Of a stretch of 64,000 nt of DNA, positions 43,316 through 51,540 are shown one piece after another. This DNA is from Candidatus Cacconaster scatequi (GTDB taxonomy: Bacteria > Bacteroidota > Bacteroidia > Bacteroidales > UBA932), in NCBI GenBank assembly GCA_018065305.1, contig JAGHTO010000004.1, forward strand, positions 1 to 64,000, given 5' to 3'. The notes under the pieces were generated by a model. The model saw nothing but the letters and a program-made list of their open reading frames with translations. It had not been told where the DNA came from and made no database searches. Position 1 is the stretch's first letter. Each line of letters starts with the position of its first letter. Both the position numbers and the translations under genes were made by a program.

Positions 43316-43460
43316 CAGCGGAAGAAAATCATTTTTCAAAGATAATAAAAAGTCGAGGAATCCATTCATTCATTTAGATGGGAGGTGAAAGCGAGAAAAC
43401 GGAGCAAGGACTTGCGGCAGACAAAGAAAATTGGTATTATTGCAATATAATCTGTTTGTT

Positions 43461-44726
43461 ATGCGAAGATTTCTGATATTGATTCTGGCTGTATGTGCTT
43501 CGGTGACGGTGTCCGGTCAGATTTTTAACGTGAGGGATATTGTTGCCGCGGATATGAACAAGGCGGCTGGCTGCGAAGGCCCGTACCGCTATAATGCGGC
43601 TCCTCTGACACCGTCACCCAAGGGATATGTCCCCTTTTACATCAGCCATTACGGCAGGCACGGCTCCAGATATGCCTGGAATGACGGCACTTACACGACT
43701 ATAAAAAGAGTCCTCGAAGCTGCGGCGAAGAGCGGTTCCCTCACCGAAGAGGGGAAGGCCTTCCACGACAGATATATGGATTTCTACAGGGAACCTCTCA
43801 TCAATACGGGAGACCTTACGGAACTGGGGTATAGGCAGCACGCCACAATCGCCGCCGCAATGGTGGCTCATTTCCCTGAGGTGTTCGCCTCGTCCAAGGG
43901 AGAGTTTCTGGCCCGCTCCTCCACATCTCCCAGAGCCATCGCGAGTATGGCCTCTTTCTGCACCAGTCTCCAGAAGAACGCCCCGAAGGTGGATGTCAGT
44001 ATGAACTCCCTGCATACCAATATGATAATTATGAATCCCACGGAGGCCCCGGATGAACTTCTGCAGAAATACAGACTCGATTTCAAGGTCCCCGTCCCTG
44101 ACAACACCTCGACTGTCGCTTCCCGTCATCAGGACGATATTCTCGACAGGCTCTTCTCCGACCGCGCGTTTCTTGAGGAAATCGGAGGCAGGAACAAATT
44201 CTTCCACGAACTGTTTATGCTATGGTCGGGCTATCACAACTATTATAGCGGTGATTTGTTCGGGAATGTCTTCACGGAAGCGGAACTTGTGGATTTCTGG
44301 GAGGCTGAGAACTACCGGCTCTATCTGTCACACAGCTGTGACCGATTCCAGATGATACCCCTGCTCAGGGATATTGTGGAATATGCCAACAGAGTCATCG
44401 CCGGCGGCGGCACCGGAGCGGATTTCCGTTTCGGCCACGATACTGTACTCAATGCTCTGATTCCGCTTCTGAACATCAATGGCGGCGGGTTCCAGCCCGA
44501 CAAGGCGGCGGATGTGAAATATTATTTTCAGAACTTCAACTGCCCGAAGGCGGCCAACCTTCAGTTTGTTTTCTACAAGCCGAAGAAAGGGGAGGGAGAG
44601 ATTCTATTCAAACTCCTGATGAATGAGTCCGAAGTGACCCTGCCGCAACTGCAAGCCAGGGAGGGGCCGTACTACCGCTGGGATGATTTCGCAGCCTGGG
44701 CAGAAGGCGTCATCGCCAGCCATTGA
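43461..44726 (+). CDS. Histidine-acid phosphatase, MINPP/phytase-like
   Basis: The 421-residue protein starts at ATG 43461 and has a signal peptide (MRRFLILILAVCASVTVSGQ). The catalytic RHG motif is in YISHYGRHGSRYAW, and the general-acid motif is FRFGHDTVLNALIP, an HD form rather than the HAE of multiple-inositol-polyphosphate phosphatases. It should hydrolyse phosphomonoesters in the periplasm or on the surface, possibly inositol phosphates. Bacteroides thetaiotaomicron encodes a related secreted phytase. It ends four bases before the convergent CofE-like gene. Confidence 0.85.
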   Translation: MRRFLILILAVCASVTVSGQIFNVRDIVAADMNKAAGCEGPYRYNAAPLTPSPKGYVPFYISHYGRHGSRYAWNDGTYTTIKRVLEAAAKSGSLTEEGKAFHDRYMDFYREPLINTGDLTELGYRQHATIAAAMVAHFPEVFASSKGEFLARSSTSPRAIASMASFCTSLQKNAPKVDVSMNSLHTNMIIMNPTEAPDELLQKYRLDFKVPVPDNTSTVASRHQDDILDRLFSDRAFLEEIGGRNKFFHELFMLWSGYHNYYSGDLFGNVFTEAELVDFWEAENYRLYLSHSCDRFQMIPLLRDIVEYANRVIAGGGTGADFRFGHDTVLNALIPLLNINGGGFQPDKAADVKYYFQNFNCPKAANLQFVFYKPKKGEGEILFKLLMNESEVTLPQLQAREGPYYRWDDFAAWAEGVIASH

Positions 44727-44730
44727 AAAA

Positions 44731-45933
44731 CTATTCCGAAGTGTAGTTGTCAAAGTAGCCCTGTACAAGGACTATGGGAGTTCCCTTGTCTCCGGAGCCG
44801 CTTGTCAGGTCGCACAATGAGCCGATAAGGTCCGTCAGTTGCCGGGGAGTGGTTCCTTCGGAGGCCATCTGCCCCTTGAGGTCACTGCCCTTCGCCTTTA
44901 TGCTTTCGGAGATGGCATCCCTGAGCTGTGCTCCGCTGAGGTTTGCAAAGTCGTTGTCGGCCAGATATTTGAGCTTGAGTTCGTTGGGCGTGCCCCTCAG
45001 CCCGTCGGTGAATGCCGGGGAGACAACGGGGTCAGCCAGTTCCCAGATTTTGCCCTTGGGGTCCTTGAATGCACCGTCACCATAGACCATCACCTCGATA
45101 TGCTTTCCGGTGCGTTCCAGAAGCGCTTTCTGGATGTCCAGCACAAGGCCCTGGCATTCACGTGGGAAAAGTTTGACAGTATCTTCTGTGGCCTTGTTGG
45201 AGCCCAGCAGTCCGTATTTCTCGTTGAACCCGCTTCCATCCACGCTCTTGCAGAGGATGTCGTCGAGACCGAGAACAACCCTTGCCCCCGCCTCTTTTAG
45301 AATCCTCTTTGTCCGGGTGCGGGTGTGTATGTCGCAGGTGATGACGGTGTCGGTGTATTTCAGAATCGTTTCGGGCCTGTTGGCGAAGACCACCTCCACC
45401 TCGGCGCCGCATCCGCGGACAAGTTCCGAGTAGTATTCAACGTAATCGACTCCGGTGAATTCGTGCCTGTTCACACCGAAGAGCTCACGATATCTTTCAA
45501 GAGAGAGAACGTCTGAATATGGGTTGACGCCTGCCTGGTCAAGGGCATCTATGCTGACCAGAGAGTTCCCCACCTCGTCGGAAGGGTAGGAGAGCATCAG
45601 GACCACCTTGCGGCACCCCTTCGCGATGCCGCGAAGGCAGATTGCAAAGCGGTTGCGGCTCAGAATGGGGAAGATGACACCGACCGTGCCTCCTCCGGTC
45701 TGCTGCCGGACGTCGGATGAGATGGCGGAGACGGGGGCGTAATTGCCCTGAGCTCTGGCTACCACCGATTCGGTAATACTGACAATGTCTCTGTCTCTCA
45801 GTTCAAACCCCTCTTCAGTGGCCGCTTCCAGCACGCTTTCGGTCACTATCTTTGCAAGATTGTCTCCCTGCCTGATTATCGGGCAGCGGATGCCTCGGGA
45901 AACTGTCCCGACTTTTCTCTCGTGATTTTTCAT
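44731..45933 (-). CDS. CofE-like (F420-0:gamma-glutamyl ligase family) protein
   Basis: The 400-residue protein starts at ATG 45933, placed by a TATATTTG box five bases upstream. The N-terminal part recalls the CofE fold (GIRCPIIRQGDNLAKIVTES and DIVSITESVVARAQG), which in archaea adds glutamate to coenzyme F420. The C-terminal 250 residues include HTRTRTKRILKEAG and YGDGAFKDPKGKIWELADP. Bacteroidota are not known to make F420, so a different amide-forming or ligase role is likely. No biosynthetic partner is adjacent. Confidence 0.75.
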   Translation of the reverse strand: MKNHERKVGTVSRGIRCPIIRQGDNLAKIVTESVLEAATEEGFELRDRDIVSITESVVARAQGNYAPVSAISSDVRQQTGGGTVGVIFPILSRNRFAICLRGIAKGCRKVVLMLSYPSDEVGNSLVSIDALDQAGVNPYSDVLSLERYRELFGVNRHEFTGVDYVEYYSELVRGCGAEVEVVFANRPETILKYTDTVITCDIHTRTRTKRILKEAGARVVLGLDDILCKSVDGSGFNEKYGLLGSNKATEDTVKLFPRECQGLVLDIQKALLERTGKHIEVMVYGDGAFKDPKGKIWELADPVVSPAFTDGLRGTPNELKLKYLADNDFANLSGAQLRDAISESIKAKGSDLKGQMASEGTTPRQLTDLIGSLCDLTSGSGDKGTPIVLVQGYFDNYTSE

Positions 45934-45938
45934 ATCCG

Positions 45939-45946
45939 CAAATATA
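45939..45946 (-). promoter_or_regulatory. -7 box five bases before the CofE-like gene
   Basis: On the minus strand TATATTTG ends five bases before the ATG at 45933, so the message would be leaderless. A TTTG at -33 is not seen. Confidence 0.5.
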
Positions 45947-46048
45947 GTCATTTGTAAAAAATAAATCTTTGCCAACTTATTTTTTTGTTCAAGTCTCGCG
46001 TGTAAGTTGTCTTTTGTACACCAAAGATATTTTTTCAAATAAAAAATG

Positions 46049-46056
46049 TATATTTG
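46049..46056 (+). promoter_or_regulatory. -7 box of the greA transcript
   Basis: TATATTTG matches the consensus and predicts a start near 46063, with a leader of about 60 bases to greA. The -33 region is T-rich without an exact TTTG. The leader holds a T-rich segment (TTTTTAATTTTTTC) directly before the ATG. Confidence 0.55.
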
Positions 46057-46124
46057 TAACGTAAAACGGAATTGTGAATCGAAAGGGTCTCTTGAAAGGG
46101 GATTCTTTTTAATTTTTTCTATGT

Positions 46125-46595
46125 ATGGCTGACGTACACTATATGACTCAGGAAGGTCTGGACAAGCTTCGTGATGACCTTGCGAAGTTGCTTGCCGAAA
46201 GACCGGTTATTTCAAAGGCTATCGCCGAGGCGCGTGACAAAGGTGACCTGTCGGAAAATGCCGAATATGATGCGGCAAGGGAGGCTCAGGGTTTGCTGGA
46301 GCTGAAAATCAGTAAGTTGCAGGATGTTATAGCTAATGCGAAAGTTGTTGACGAATCCAGAATCAACACCGAGCAGATACAGATGCTCAACAAGGTGAAA
46401 ATGAAGAACCTTGCCAACAACTCCGTTGTGGAATACACTCTTGTAGGTGAAAGTGAGGCGAATTTCAAGGAGGGCAAGCTTGCCGCGACGACGCCCATCG
46501 GGCGCGCCCTTATGGGACACCGCAAAGGGGATGTTGTCGAAGTCAACGTCCCGTCCGGCATCATTAAATTTGAAATACTGAACATATCCATATAG
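46125..46595 (+). CDS. greA: Transcription elongation factor GreA
   Basis: The 156-residue factor has an N-terminal coiled coil with the acidic tip DKGDLSENAEYDAAREAQ, whose Asp and Glu residues trigger transcript cleavage in the polymerase channel, and a C-terminal domain (GHRKGDVVEVNVPSGIIKFE) that binds the polymerase. It rescues backtracked RNA polymerase. The nearby ATG at 46121 is out of frame and stops after three codons. The gene leads a three-gene run with a HIT protein 13 bases downstream. Confidence 0.97.
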   Translation: MADVHYMTQEGLDKLRDDLAKLLAERPVISKAIAEARDKGDLSENAEYDAAREAQGLLELKISKLQDVIANAKVVDESRINTEQIQMLNKVKMKNLANNSVVEYTLVGESEANFKEGKLAATTPIGRALMGHRKGDVVEVNVPSGIIKFEILNISI

Positions 46596-46608
46596 GAGGG
46601 CCGCACTT

Positions 46609-47013
46609 ATGGCAACCATTTTTACAAAAATTTCAAGGGGTGAAATCCCTTCCTACAAGGTGGCCGAGAGCGAGGAGTTCTACGCATTTCTGGATATCAA
46701 TCCTCTTGCCGAAGGGCATACGCTCGTGATTCCGAAAAATACGGAGGCTGATTATATCTTCAATCTCGATGCCGGGACCTATGCCGGTCTTTGGGAGTTT
46801 GCCGCAAGGGTGGCCCGTGCAATCAAGGCAGCCATTCCCTGTAAGAGGGTGGGGGTTGCGGTTCTGGGAATGGAAGTGCCTCATACCCATATCCATCTTG
46901 TCCCTCTTCAGACAGAAGGGGATATGGATTTCAGAAAAGAGAAGCTGCATCTTGATGCAGACCGTTTCGCTGCCGTTGCTGCTTCCATTTCAAAAGAATT
47001 CAATAATCTGTAA
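46609..47013 (+). CDS. HIT family protein
   Basis: The 134-residue protein belongs to the histidine triad superfamily: FTKISRGEIPSYKVAESEEF at the start, NPLAEGHTLVIPK, and the active triad HTHIHLVPL near residues 92-100. Such proteins hydrolyse nucleoside phosphoramidates or dinucleotides. The start is ATG 46609 and the stop lies one base before the next gene's ATG. Length is typical. Confidence 0.94.
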   Translation: MATIFTKISRGEIPSYKVAESEEFYAFLDINPLAEGHTLVIPKNTEADYIFNLDAGTYAGLWEFAARVARAIKAAIPCKRVGVAVLGMEVPHTHIHLVPLQTEGDMDFRKEKLHLDADRFAAVAASISKEFNNL

Positions 47014-47014
47014 T

Positions 47015-48163
47015 ATGAAAAAACTACTGTTAATAATCCTGTCCGCCGCAGCCATCGTTTCCTGCAGCAAGGGACCCCAAGCTGCTGTCTCCGCAGTGGT
47101 TGAAGGCGCTGAGGACAGTTCTGTCGTTCTGTGCAAACTCAATTTCAACAAGTTTGCCCCCGTAGACACAATCAAGACAGATGCATCCGGGGCTTTCAAA
47201 TGCAAAATCAGCCTGACAGGCAACGAGCCTTATTTTTACTATCTGTTTTTTGCAGACAGGCAGGTTGCCGCACTTATTCTTAAAGATGGAGACAAAGTTT
47301 CCGTCAAAGCATCGACCGTAGGCGGTTACAGCGTCGAAGGTTCGGAAGAGTCCAATCTTTTTATCGAACTGAACGGAATGTTCGGAAGGGCAGCGGCTAC
47401 ATTCAGCACCCTGGCAAAAGAGGGTGTTACCGCACGGGAAGCATCGAATGCGGCAGCTCTGAAGGAGATAAACAAAAAATTGAGCCGTACATATGTGGAT
47501 TACAGAAAGGAAGCAACCCGTTTCGTGCTGAATCACCCTTTCTCCATCACATCGGCTGTAGCTTTGTTCCAGAAATTCAATGATAATCTGGCTGTTTTTG
47601 ACGAGCCTTCGGACTTGCTGCTGTTCAGGAGGGTATGTGATTCACTGACAGTAGTATATCCCAAGAGCGAATATATTTCGTCTCTCAATGACGAAATTTC
47701 CCGCAGGGAGGCTGTGGCTAATCTCAACAATAAGATTTCTTCCCTTTCCAGCTTGGAATTTCCGGAACTTGCTCTGCCTGACATCAACGGCACGACCAGA
47801 CAACTTTCAGAACTCAAAGGGAATGTTGTCGTGCTTTCGTTCTGGAGCACTGCTCAGGATGAGCACAAGATGTTCAACAAGGAACTGGTAGAGCTTTATG
47901 ACGCATATCACAAAAAGGGGCTGGAGGTGTATCAGGTCTCTTTGGACATTGACAAGCCTTCCTGGGCTGCTACTGTTAAAAGTCAGGAACTTCCCTGGAT
48001 AAATGTCAATGACGGGTTGGGCATCGAGTCCCCGGCAGTGGCGGCATACAACCTCGTAGGCATACCGTCCCTGTTTGTCATCAACCGTGACGGGGATATT
48101 GTGGCAAGGGATGAGTTCGATCCCGCCAAACTGGAACAGATTGTCGTAAAGAGTTTGAAATAA
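47015..48163 (+). CDS. Thioredoxin-like lipoprotein lacking the CxxC motif
   Basis: The 382-residue lipoprotein starts at ATG 47015 (MKKLLLIILSAAAIVSC, cysteine 17); the open frame upstream lies inside the HIT gene. It has a DUF4369-like N-terminal beta domain (VSAVVEGAEDSSVVLCKLNF) and a C-terminal thioredoxin-like fold (LALPDINGTTRQLSELKGNV, GIPSLFVINRDGDIV). Where TlpA proteins carry WCxxC, it reads FWSTAQDEHKMF, so no redox cysteines remain. It may be a binding or structural domain. The TlpA-like gene at 18955-20046 has the intact motif. Confidence 0.88.
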   Translation: MKKLLLIILSAAAIVSCSKGPQAAVSAVVEGAEDSSVVLCKLNFNKFAPVDTIKTDASGAFKCKISLTGNEPYFYYLFFADRQVAALILKDGDKVSVKASTVGGYSVEGSEESNLFIELNGMFGRAAATFSTLAKEGVTAREASNAAALKEINKKLSRTYVDYRKEATRFVLNHPFSITSAVALFQKFNDNLAVFDEPSDLLLFRRVCDSLTVVYPKSEYISSLNDEISRREAVANLNNKISSLSSLEFPELALPDINGTTRQLSELKGNVVVLSFWSTAQDEHKMFNKELVELYDAYHKKGLEVYQVSLDIDKPSWAATVKSQELPWINVNDGLGIESPAVAAYNLVGIPSLFVINRDGDIVARDEFDPAKLEQIVVKSLK

Positions 48164-48167
48164 ATAA

Positions 48168-48854
48168 CTACAGCAGAGGTGATTTTTTGCTGATTCCAGG
48201 CTTGAAATCCTTGAGATAGAAAGGTTCGAAGTACGCAGTGTCTTCGAACTTTTTCTTTTCGTATGCATCAGTTGCCTTGCCCGCCATATACTGCGCCAGC
48301 GGGAAGCACTCCTTGAAGCGGGCGTTGGGGTGGATGCAGACTTGCGCGAATTTTTCAACTCCGGTGCCGATGAACAGCGTCTTCCCCTGTTCCAGGATGG
48401 AACTGTAACTGTCTCGGTCCAGAATAACGGCTTCCACTTCGGATATGCGGCTGCCGTCATTGCGGTAGACAGCGCTGTAAACTTCCATTCTTCTGGCATC
48501 TATGAAGGGTACGATAAAATCAGGGTTTTCTCCGCTTTCCATCCCTTCGGCGACAAGAATGTCCATCGTCTCCACGGATATCAGGGGAACCCCTGCTCCG
48601 AAGCAGAGTCCCTTGGCAGTTGACACGCCTACCCGCAGACCTGTGTATGAGCCGGGACCTCCGCTTACCGCCACTGCATCAATTCCGGCCGTTCCCGTGC
48701 CGGTCTGCTCAAGGAGAGAGGCTGCCATCGGCACCAGTCTGGCGGCGTGAACCTTTGGGATGGAATCAGCTGTTTTCGCGATGATTGAGCCATCTTTGCA
48801 GATGGCTGCACTGCAGCAGTCAGTGCTTGTCTCCAGAAGCAGTATTGTGGCCAT
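48168..48854 (-). CDS. tsaB: tRNA threonylcarbamoyladenosine synthesis protein TsaB
   Basis: The 228-residue protein is the dimerisation partner of TsaD in forming t6A37 in tRNAs reading ANN codons. It has the ASKHA-type start LLLETSTDCCSAAICKDG, then VAVSGGPGSYTGLRVGVSTA and KGLCFGAGVPLISVETMDIL. It follows the adaptor gene with a single base between stop and start and converges with the thioredoxin-like lipoprotein. Being an essential gene, it may be read from the secretion operon or from an internal promoter. Confidence 0.94.
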   Translation of the reverse strand: MATILLLETSTDCCSAAICKDGSIIAKTADSIPKVHAARLVPMAASLLEQTGTGTAGIDAVAVSGGPGSYTGLRVGVSTAKGLCFGAGVPLISVETMDILVAEGMESGENPDFIVPFIDARRMEVYSAVYRNDGSRISEVEAVILDRDSYSSILEQGKTLFIGTGVEKFAQVCIHPNARFKECFPLAQYMAGKATDAYEKKKFEDTAYFEPFYLKDFKPGISKKSPLL

Positions 48855-48855
48855 T

Positions 48856-50028
48856 TCAGTAAATCTTGACTTTTTGTCCGTCCGTCAATTCCTTGTTTAT
48901 CGCTGAAAGGGGGGCCGTTACAATTGTCTCGCCGGGCTCCAGTCCTTTCACGACTTCAATCTCTTTCAAATTCTGCATACCGGTCGAAACAGCCCGCCTT
49001 TCAACGGTGCAGTCATCGTGGAGCACCCATACGAATTCCTGTCTCTCCTTCGTAAAGACGCTCCCGAGCGGGATGCTCAGACAGGACTGCTCAAATCCTG
49101 TCACAATTGAGGCGGATGCCGACATTCCTGGCAGAAGTTTATCCTCGGAAGGTTCGATTTCCAACCTGACCTCAAAGTTAGTGAGCTTTTCGAAAGATGT
49201 GTCCATATTTTTAGCGGAATTTGAGATTTTAGTAATTCTTCCGGTGAATATCCGCCTCGGATAAGCATCTATTTCGATGGAAGCGCTGTCTCCTTCATTC
49301 ATTCTGATGACATCATTCTCGCTCACATCCACTACAAGTTCCATCCTTCGGGGATCCGCTATTCTCAACATTTCAGTTCCCGCCATCTGGCTGGTTCCGA
49401 CGACTCTTTCCCCCGGCTCGACGCTGAGTTTCGATACTATTCCTTCGATAGGGGAGATGATGGTGGTTTTTGCCAGACTTTCCAACGCCTCTTTCAACTC
49501 TGCTTCTCCACTGCGTATCGTGTATTCTGAGGCAAGGACGTTTTGTTTGGCGATGTCGAAAGATGCCTGCGCCGCTTCGTATTCGGAGGTGGAGATAGCG
49601 TCTTCCTCAATCAGAGCCGTACTCCTTTTGTACTCCAGGTCGGCTTTTGTCAGTTCGGCCTGGTTCCTGCTGCGCTGCGCCTTCAGCGCCGCCAGAGAGG
49701 CTTTCGCCCGCTCCACTCTGGAAAGATATACATCCTGCCGGATAAGTATGAGAGTGTCGCCGCAGCGGACGGAATCTCCTTCGCAGCACTTGATGCCGAC
49801 AATTTCTCCGGAAACGTCAGGTGAGAGTCTGACCTCTTTCACCGGGTGAATCTTCCCGCTTGCAGGTATGGATTCCTCTATGTTTCCGGGATAGACCGTA
49901 AGAGTCTCCACCACAACGGCTTTTCTGCCGCAGGATCTGGCTGCAATGCAGATTGTCACTATCAGTACGGCCGCGAAGATCAGAATGGCTCTGTTTCTGC
50001 CGATTTTCACATTAATCTTTATTTTCAT
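48856..50028 (-). CDS. Periplasmic adaptor (HlyD/MacA-like) of a peptide exporter
   Basis: The 390-residue membrane fusion protein has one N-terminal span (AILIFAAVLIVTICIAARSC), a first lipoyl half (VEESIPASGKIHPVKEVRLS-like region), a helical hairpin (SRVERAKASLAALKAQRSRN), a second lipoyl half (TTIISPIEGIVSKLSVEPGE) and beta-barrel and membrane-proximal domains. It links an inner-membrane exporter to a TolC-type duct. No MacB-like ATPase follows; the transporter in the run is the C39 ABC protein, which it most likely serves. It begins two bases after the tolC-like stop. Confidence 0.9.
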   Translation of the reverse strand: MKIKINVKIGRNRAILIFAAVLIVTICIAARSCGRKAVVVETLTVYPGNIEESIPASGKIHPVKEVRLSPDVSGEIVGIKCCEGDSVRCGDTLILIRQDVYLSRVERAKASLAALKAQRSRNQAELTKADLEYKRSTALIEEDAISTSEYEAAQASFDIAKQNVLASEYTIRSGEAELKEALESLAKTTIISPIEGIVSKLSVEPGERVVGTSQMAGTEMLRIADPRRMELVVDVSENDVIRMNEGDSASIEIDAYPRRIFTGRITKISNSAKNMDTSFEKLTNFEVRLEIEPSEDKLLPGMSASASIVTGFEQSCLSIPLGSVFTKERQEFVWVLHDDCTVERRAVSTGMQNLKEIEVVKGLEPGETIVTAPLSAINKELTDGQKVKIY

Positions 50029-50030
50029 TT

Positions 50031-51347
50031 CTACAGTTCAATGGGGATTCCACGATAAAAGTCTATTATTTTCAATTGAAAGATATACTGCCATTTGCAT
50101 CGGAGATATTCGCTCTGTGCAGTCAGAAAATCTGTCCGGCTCACCGTATATTCGATTGCGGTGATGTTTCCGTGCTTGAATTTGGAGAGGGAAATGTCCA
50201 TCATCTTTTCGGCGGAGGTCATCTTCTCCTTTGCGGCGAGCATTGCCTGATACAAGTTCTCGGATTCGATGAATGCCCCCTGTATGGTGGCTGACAGTTC
50301 GCTGAGCCGTTTTTCAACGAGAATTCTGGCTTTCTCGAACTCTATTTTGCTGTTCCTAATGCGCTCCATTCCGGCAAACCCGTCGAAAAGAGGAATGTTG
50401 ACGGAAATGCCCACTGACGGATTGACGTTGTTCTCCATCTGTTTGCCGAAACTTCCTGCCGCCGTGCTGCTGAAGTATGAAGAGTAGGACCCCGACAGGG
50501 AAAACGTCGGAGATGCGGCACCCTTGGCTGCGGCTATCAGATACTTTTTGCTCTCCATCGCATTTTTCAGGGAAAGAATGTCCGGCCTGTGTTCGGCATA
50601 GGTAAGGATATCCTCCGCAGTGGCGGACGGTGGCGGTGCAAGTTCTTCTATGAGAGAACGTACGGTCCGGTAGTTTCCGTCATATTGAAGATTGAGAAGC
50701 TGGGCCAGTTTCATTATGTTCCGTTTGTTGTCACATTGCAATCCTATCATCCGGGACAACTCTCCTGCGCATTGCGATTCCAGATTGTAAAGAGCGCTTC
50801 CCGGCTGGCTTCCAGCCTTCACCAGTGTCGCGACGTTTTTCTTTTCCGAAAGAATCCGCTCATAATTGTTCTCAGCGGCCGCGGCCAATTCTTCCGAGAG
50901 AATCAATTCAAGGTAGGTTTCGGTAATGTTGAGCGAAATCTCGTTGCGAAGTCGGTCATTGTCGAGCAATGTCGCGTCAAAATCGGATTTCGCCGCGCGT
51001 ATCATATTCTGTCCGTAAAGTCCGTGGAATATCGTCCATTCCGTACCTACGGAGAAACTGACTGATTCAGAGAGCTTATTCTTGATTATGACAAGTTCCT
51101 GCATATCCACGCTACGTCCCCAGTTGAAATTTCCGCTTCCGTACAGGGCGAAAGAGGGGAGGACTGACAGCCGGGCTCTGGTATAGGCTGTCTCTTTCTG
51201 CCTTACCGAGAGCTCGTGCTCCTGAATCTGCAAATTGTGCTCCATCGCATACCCTATGCATTCACCCAACGTGGGGGGAATATTACCGACGGCGCCAAGA
51301 GGAACGGACAGGCCCGCCATAACAAGAATAAGCAGTCGTTTCATCAC
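50031..51347 (-). CDS. TolC family outer-membrane efflux protein
   Basis: The 438-residue protein has a signal peptide (MMKRLLILVMAGLSVPLGA), then the TolC opening TLGECIGYAMEHNLQIQEHE and two helical repeat halves (LRNEISLNITETYLELILSE; FEKARILVEKRLSELSATIQ). It forms an outer-membrane channel with a periplasmic tunnel. It is 19 bases downstream of the second small peptide gene and 2 bases before the adaptor gene, so it is the exit duct of the same export system. Confidence 0.92.
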   Translation of the reverse strand: MMKRLLILVMAGLSVPLGAVGNIPPTLGECIGYAMEHNLQIQEHELSVRQKETAYTRARLSVLPSFALYGSGNFNWGRSVDMQELVIIKNKLSESVSFSVGTEWTIFHGLYGQNMIRAAKSDFDATLLDNDRLRNEISLNITETYLELILSEELAAAAENNYERILSEKKNVATLVKAGSQPGSALYNLESQCAGELSRMIGLQCDNKRNIMKLAQLLNLQYDGNYRTVRSLIEELAPPPSATAEDILTYAEHRPDILSLKNAMESKKYLIAAAKGAASPTFSLSGSYSSYFSSTAAGSFGKQMENNVNPSVGISVNIPLFDGFAGMERIRNSKIEFEKARILVEKRLSELSATIQGAFIESENLYQAMLAAKEKMTSAEKMMDISLSKFKHGNITAIEYTVSRTDFLTAQSEYLRCKWQYIFQLKIIDFYRGIPIEL

Positions 51348-51366
51348 TTAGTTTTTCTGACAGGTT

Positions 51367-51528
51367 CTAAATCCAGGAGATGATCTTGGCGAACAGTCTA
51401 GCGACAATGCCAAGTACATATCCTATTGTGTAAAGGGCATCCTGAGCTCTCTTGTCAACTCCGCCCAGAATGAATGCCGCCTCCTGCATTTCGACAGGGG
51501 CAAAGCCTTTCAACAAGTTTTCAGTCAT
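51367..51528 (-). CDS. Double-glycine leader peptide B (bacteriocin-like precursor)
   Basis: This 53-residue ORF is preceded by a strong AGGAGG ribosome site, unusual in this genome. It starts MTENLLKGF, ends its leader EAAFILGG at residues 22-23, and releases a 30-residue core VDKRAQDALYTIGYVLG plus IVARLFAKIISWI. The core is amphipathic, net positive by my count, with a GxxxG pair (G13 and G17 of the core). Leader positions L5, K7, G8 and E13 match those of the neighbouring precursor A. The C39 transporter encoded upstream should cut after GG. Activity, partner and target are unknown. Confidence 0.8.
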   Translation of the reverse strand: MTENLLKGFAPVEMQEAAFILGGVDKRAQDALYTIGYVLGIVARLFAKIISWI

Positions 51529-51540
51529 GGCAGATTCCTC

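Noticed and set aside
46769-47014. N-terminal extension of the thioredoxin-like lipoprotein
   Set aside because: It lies within the HIT gene in another frame, and the lipoprotein signal begins at 47015.
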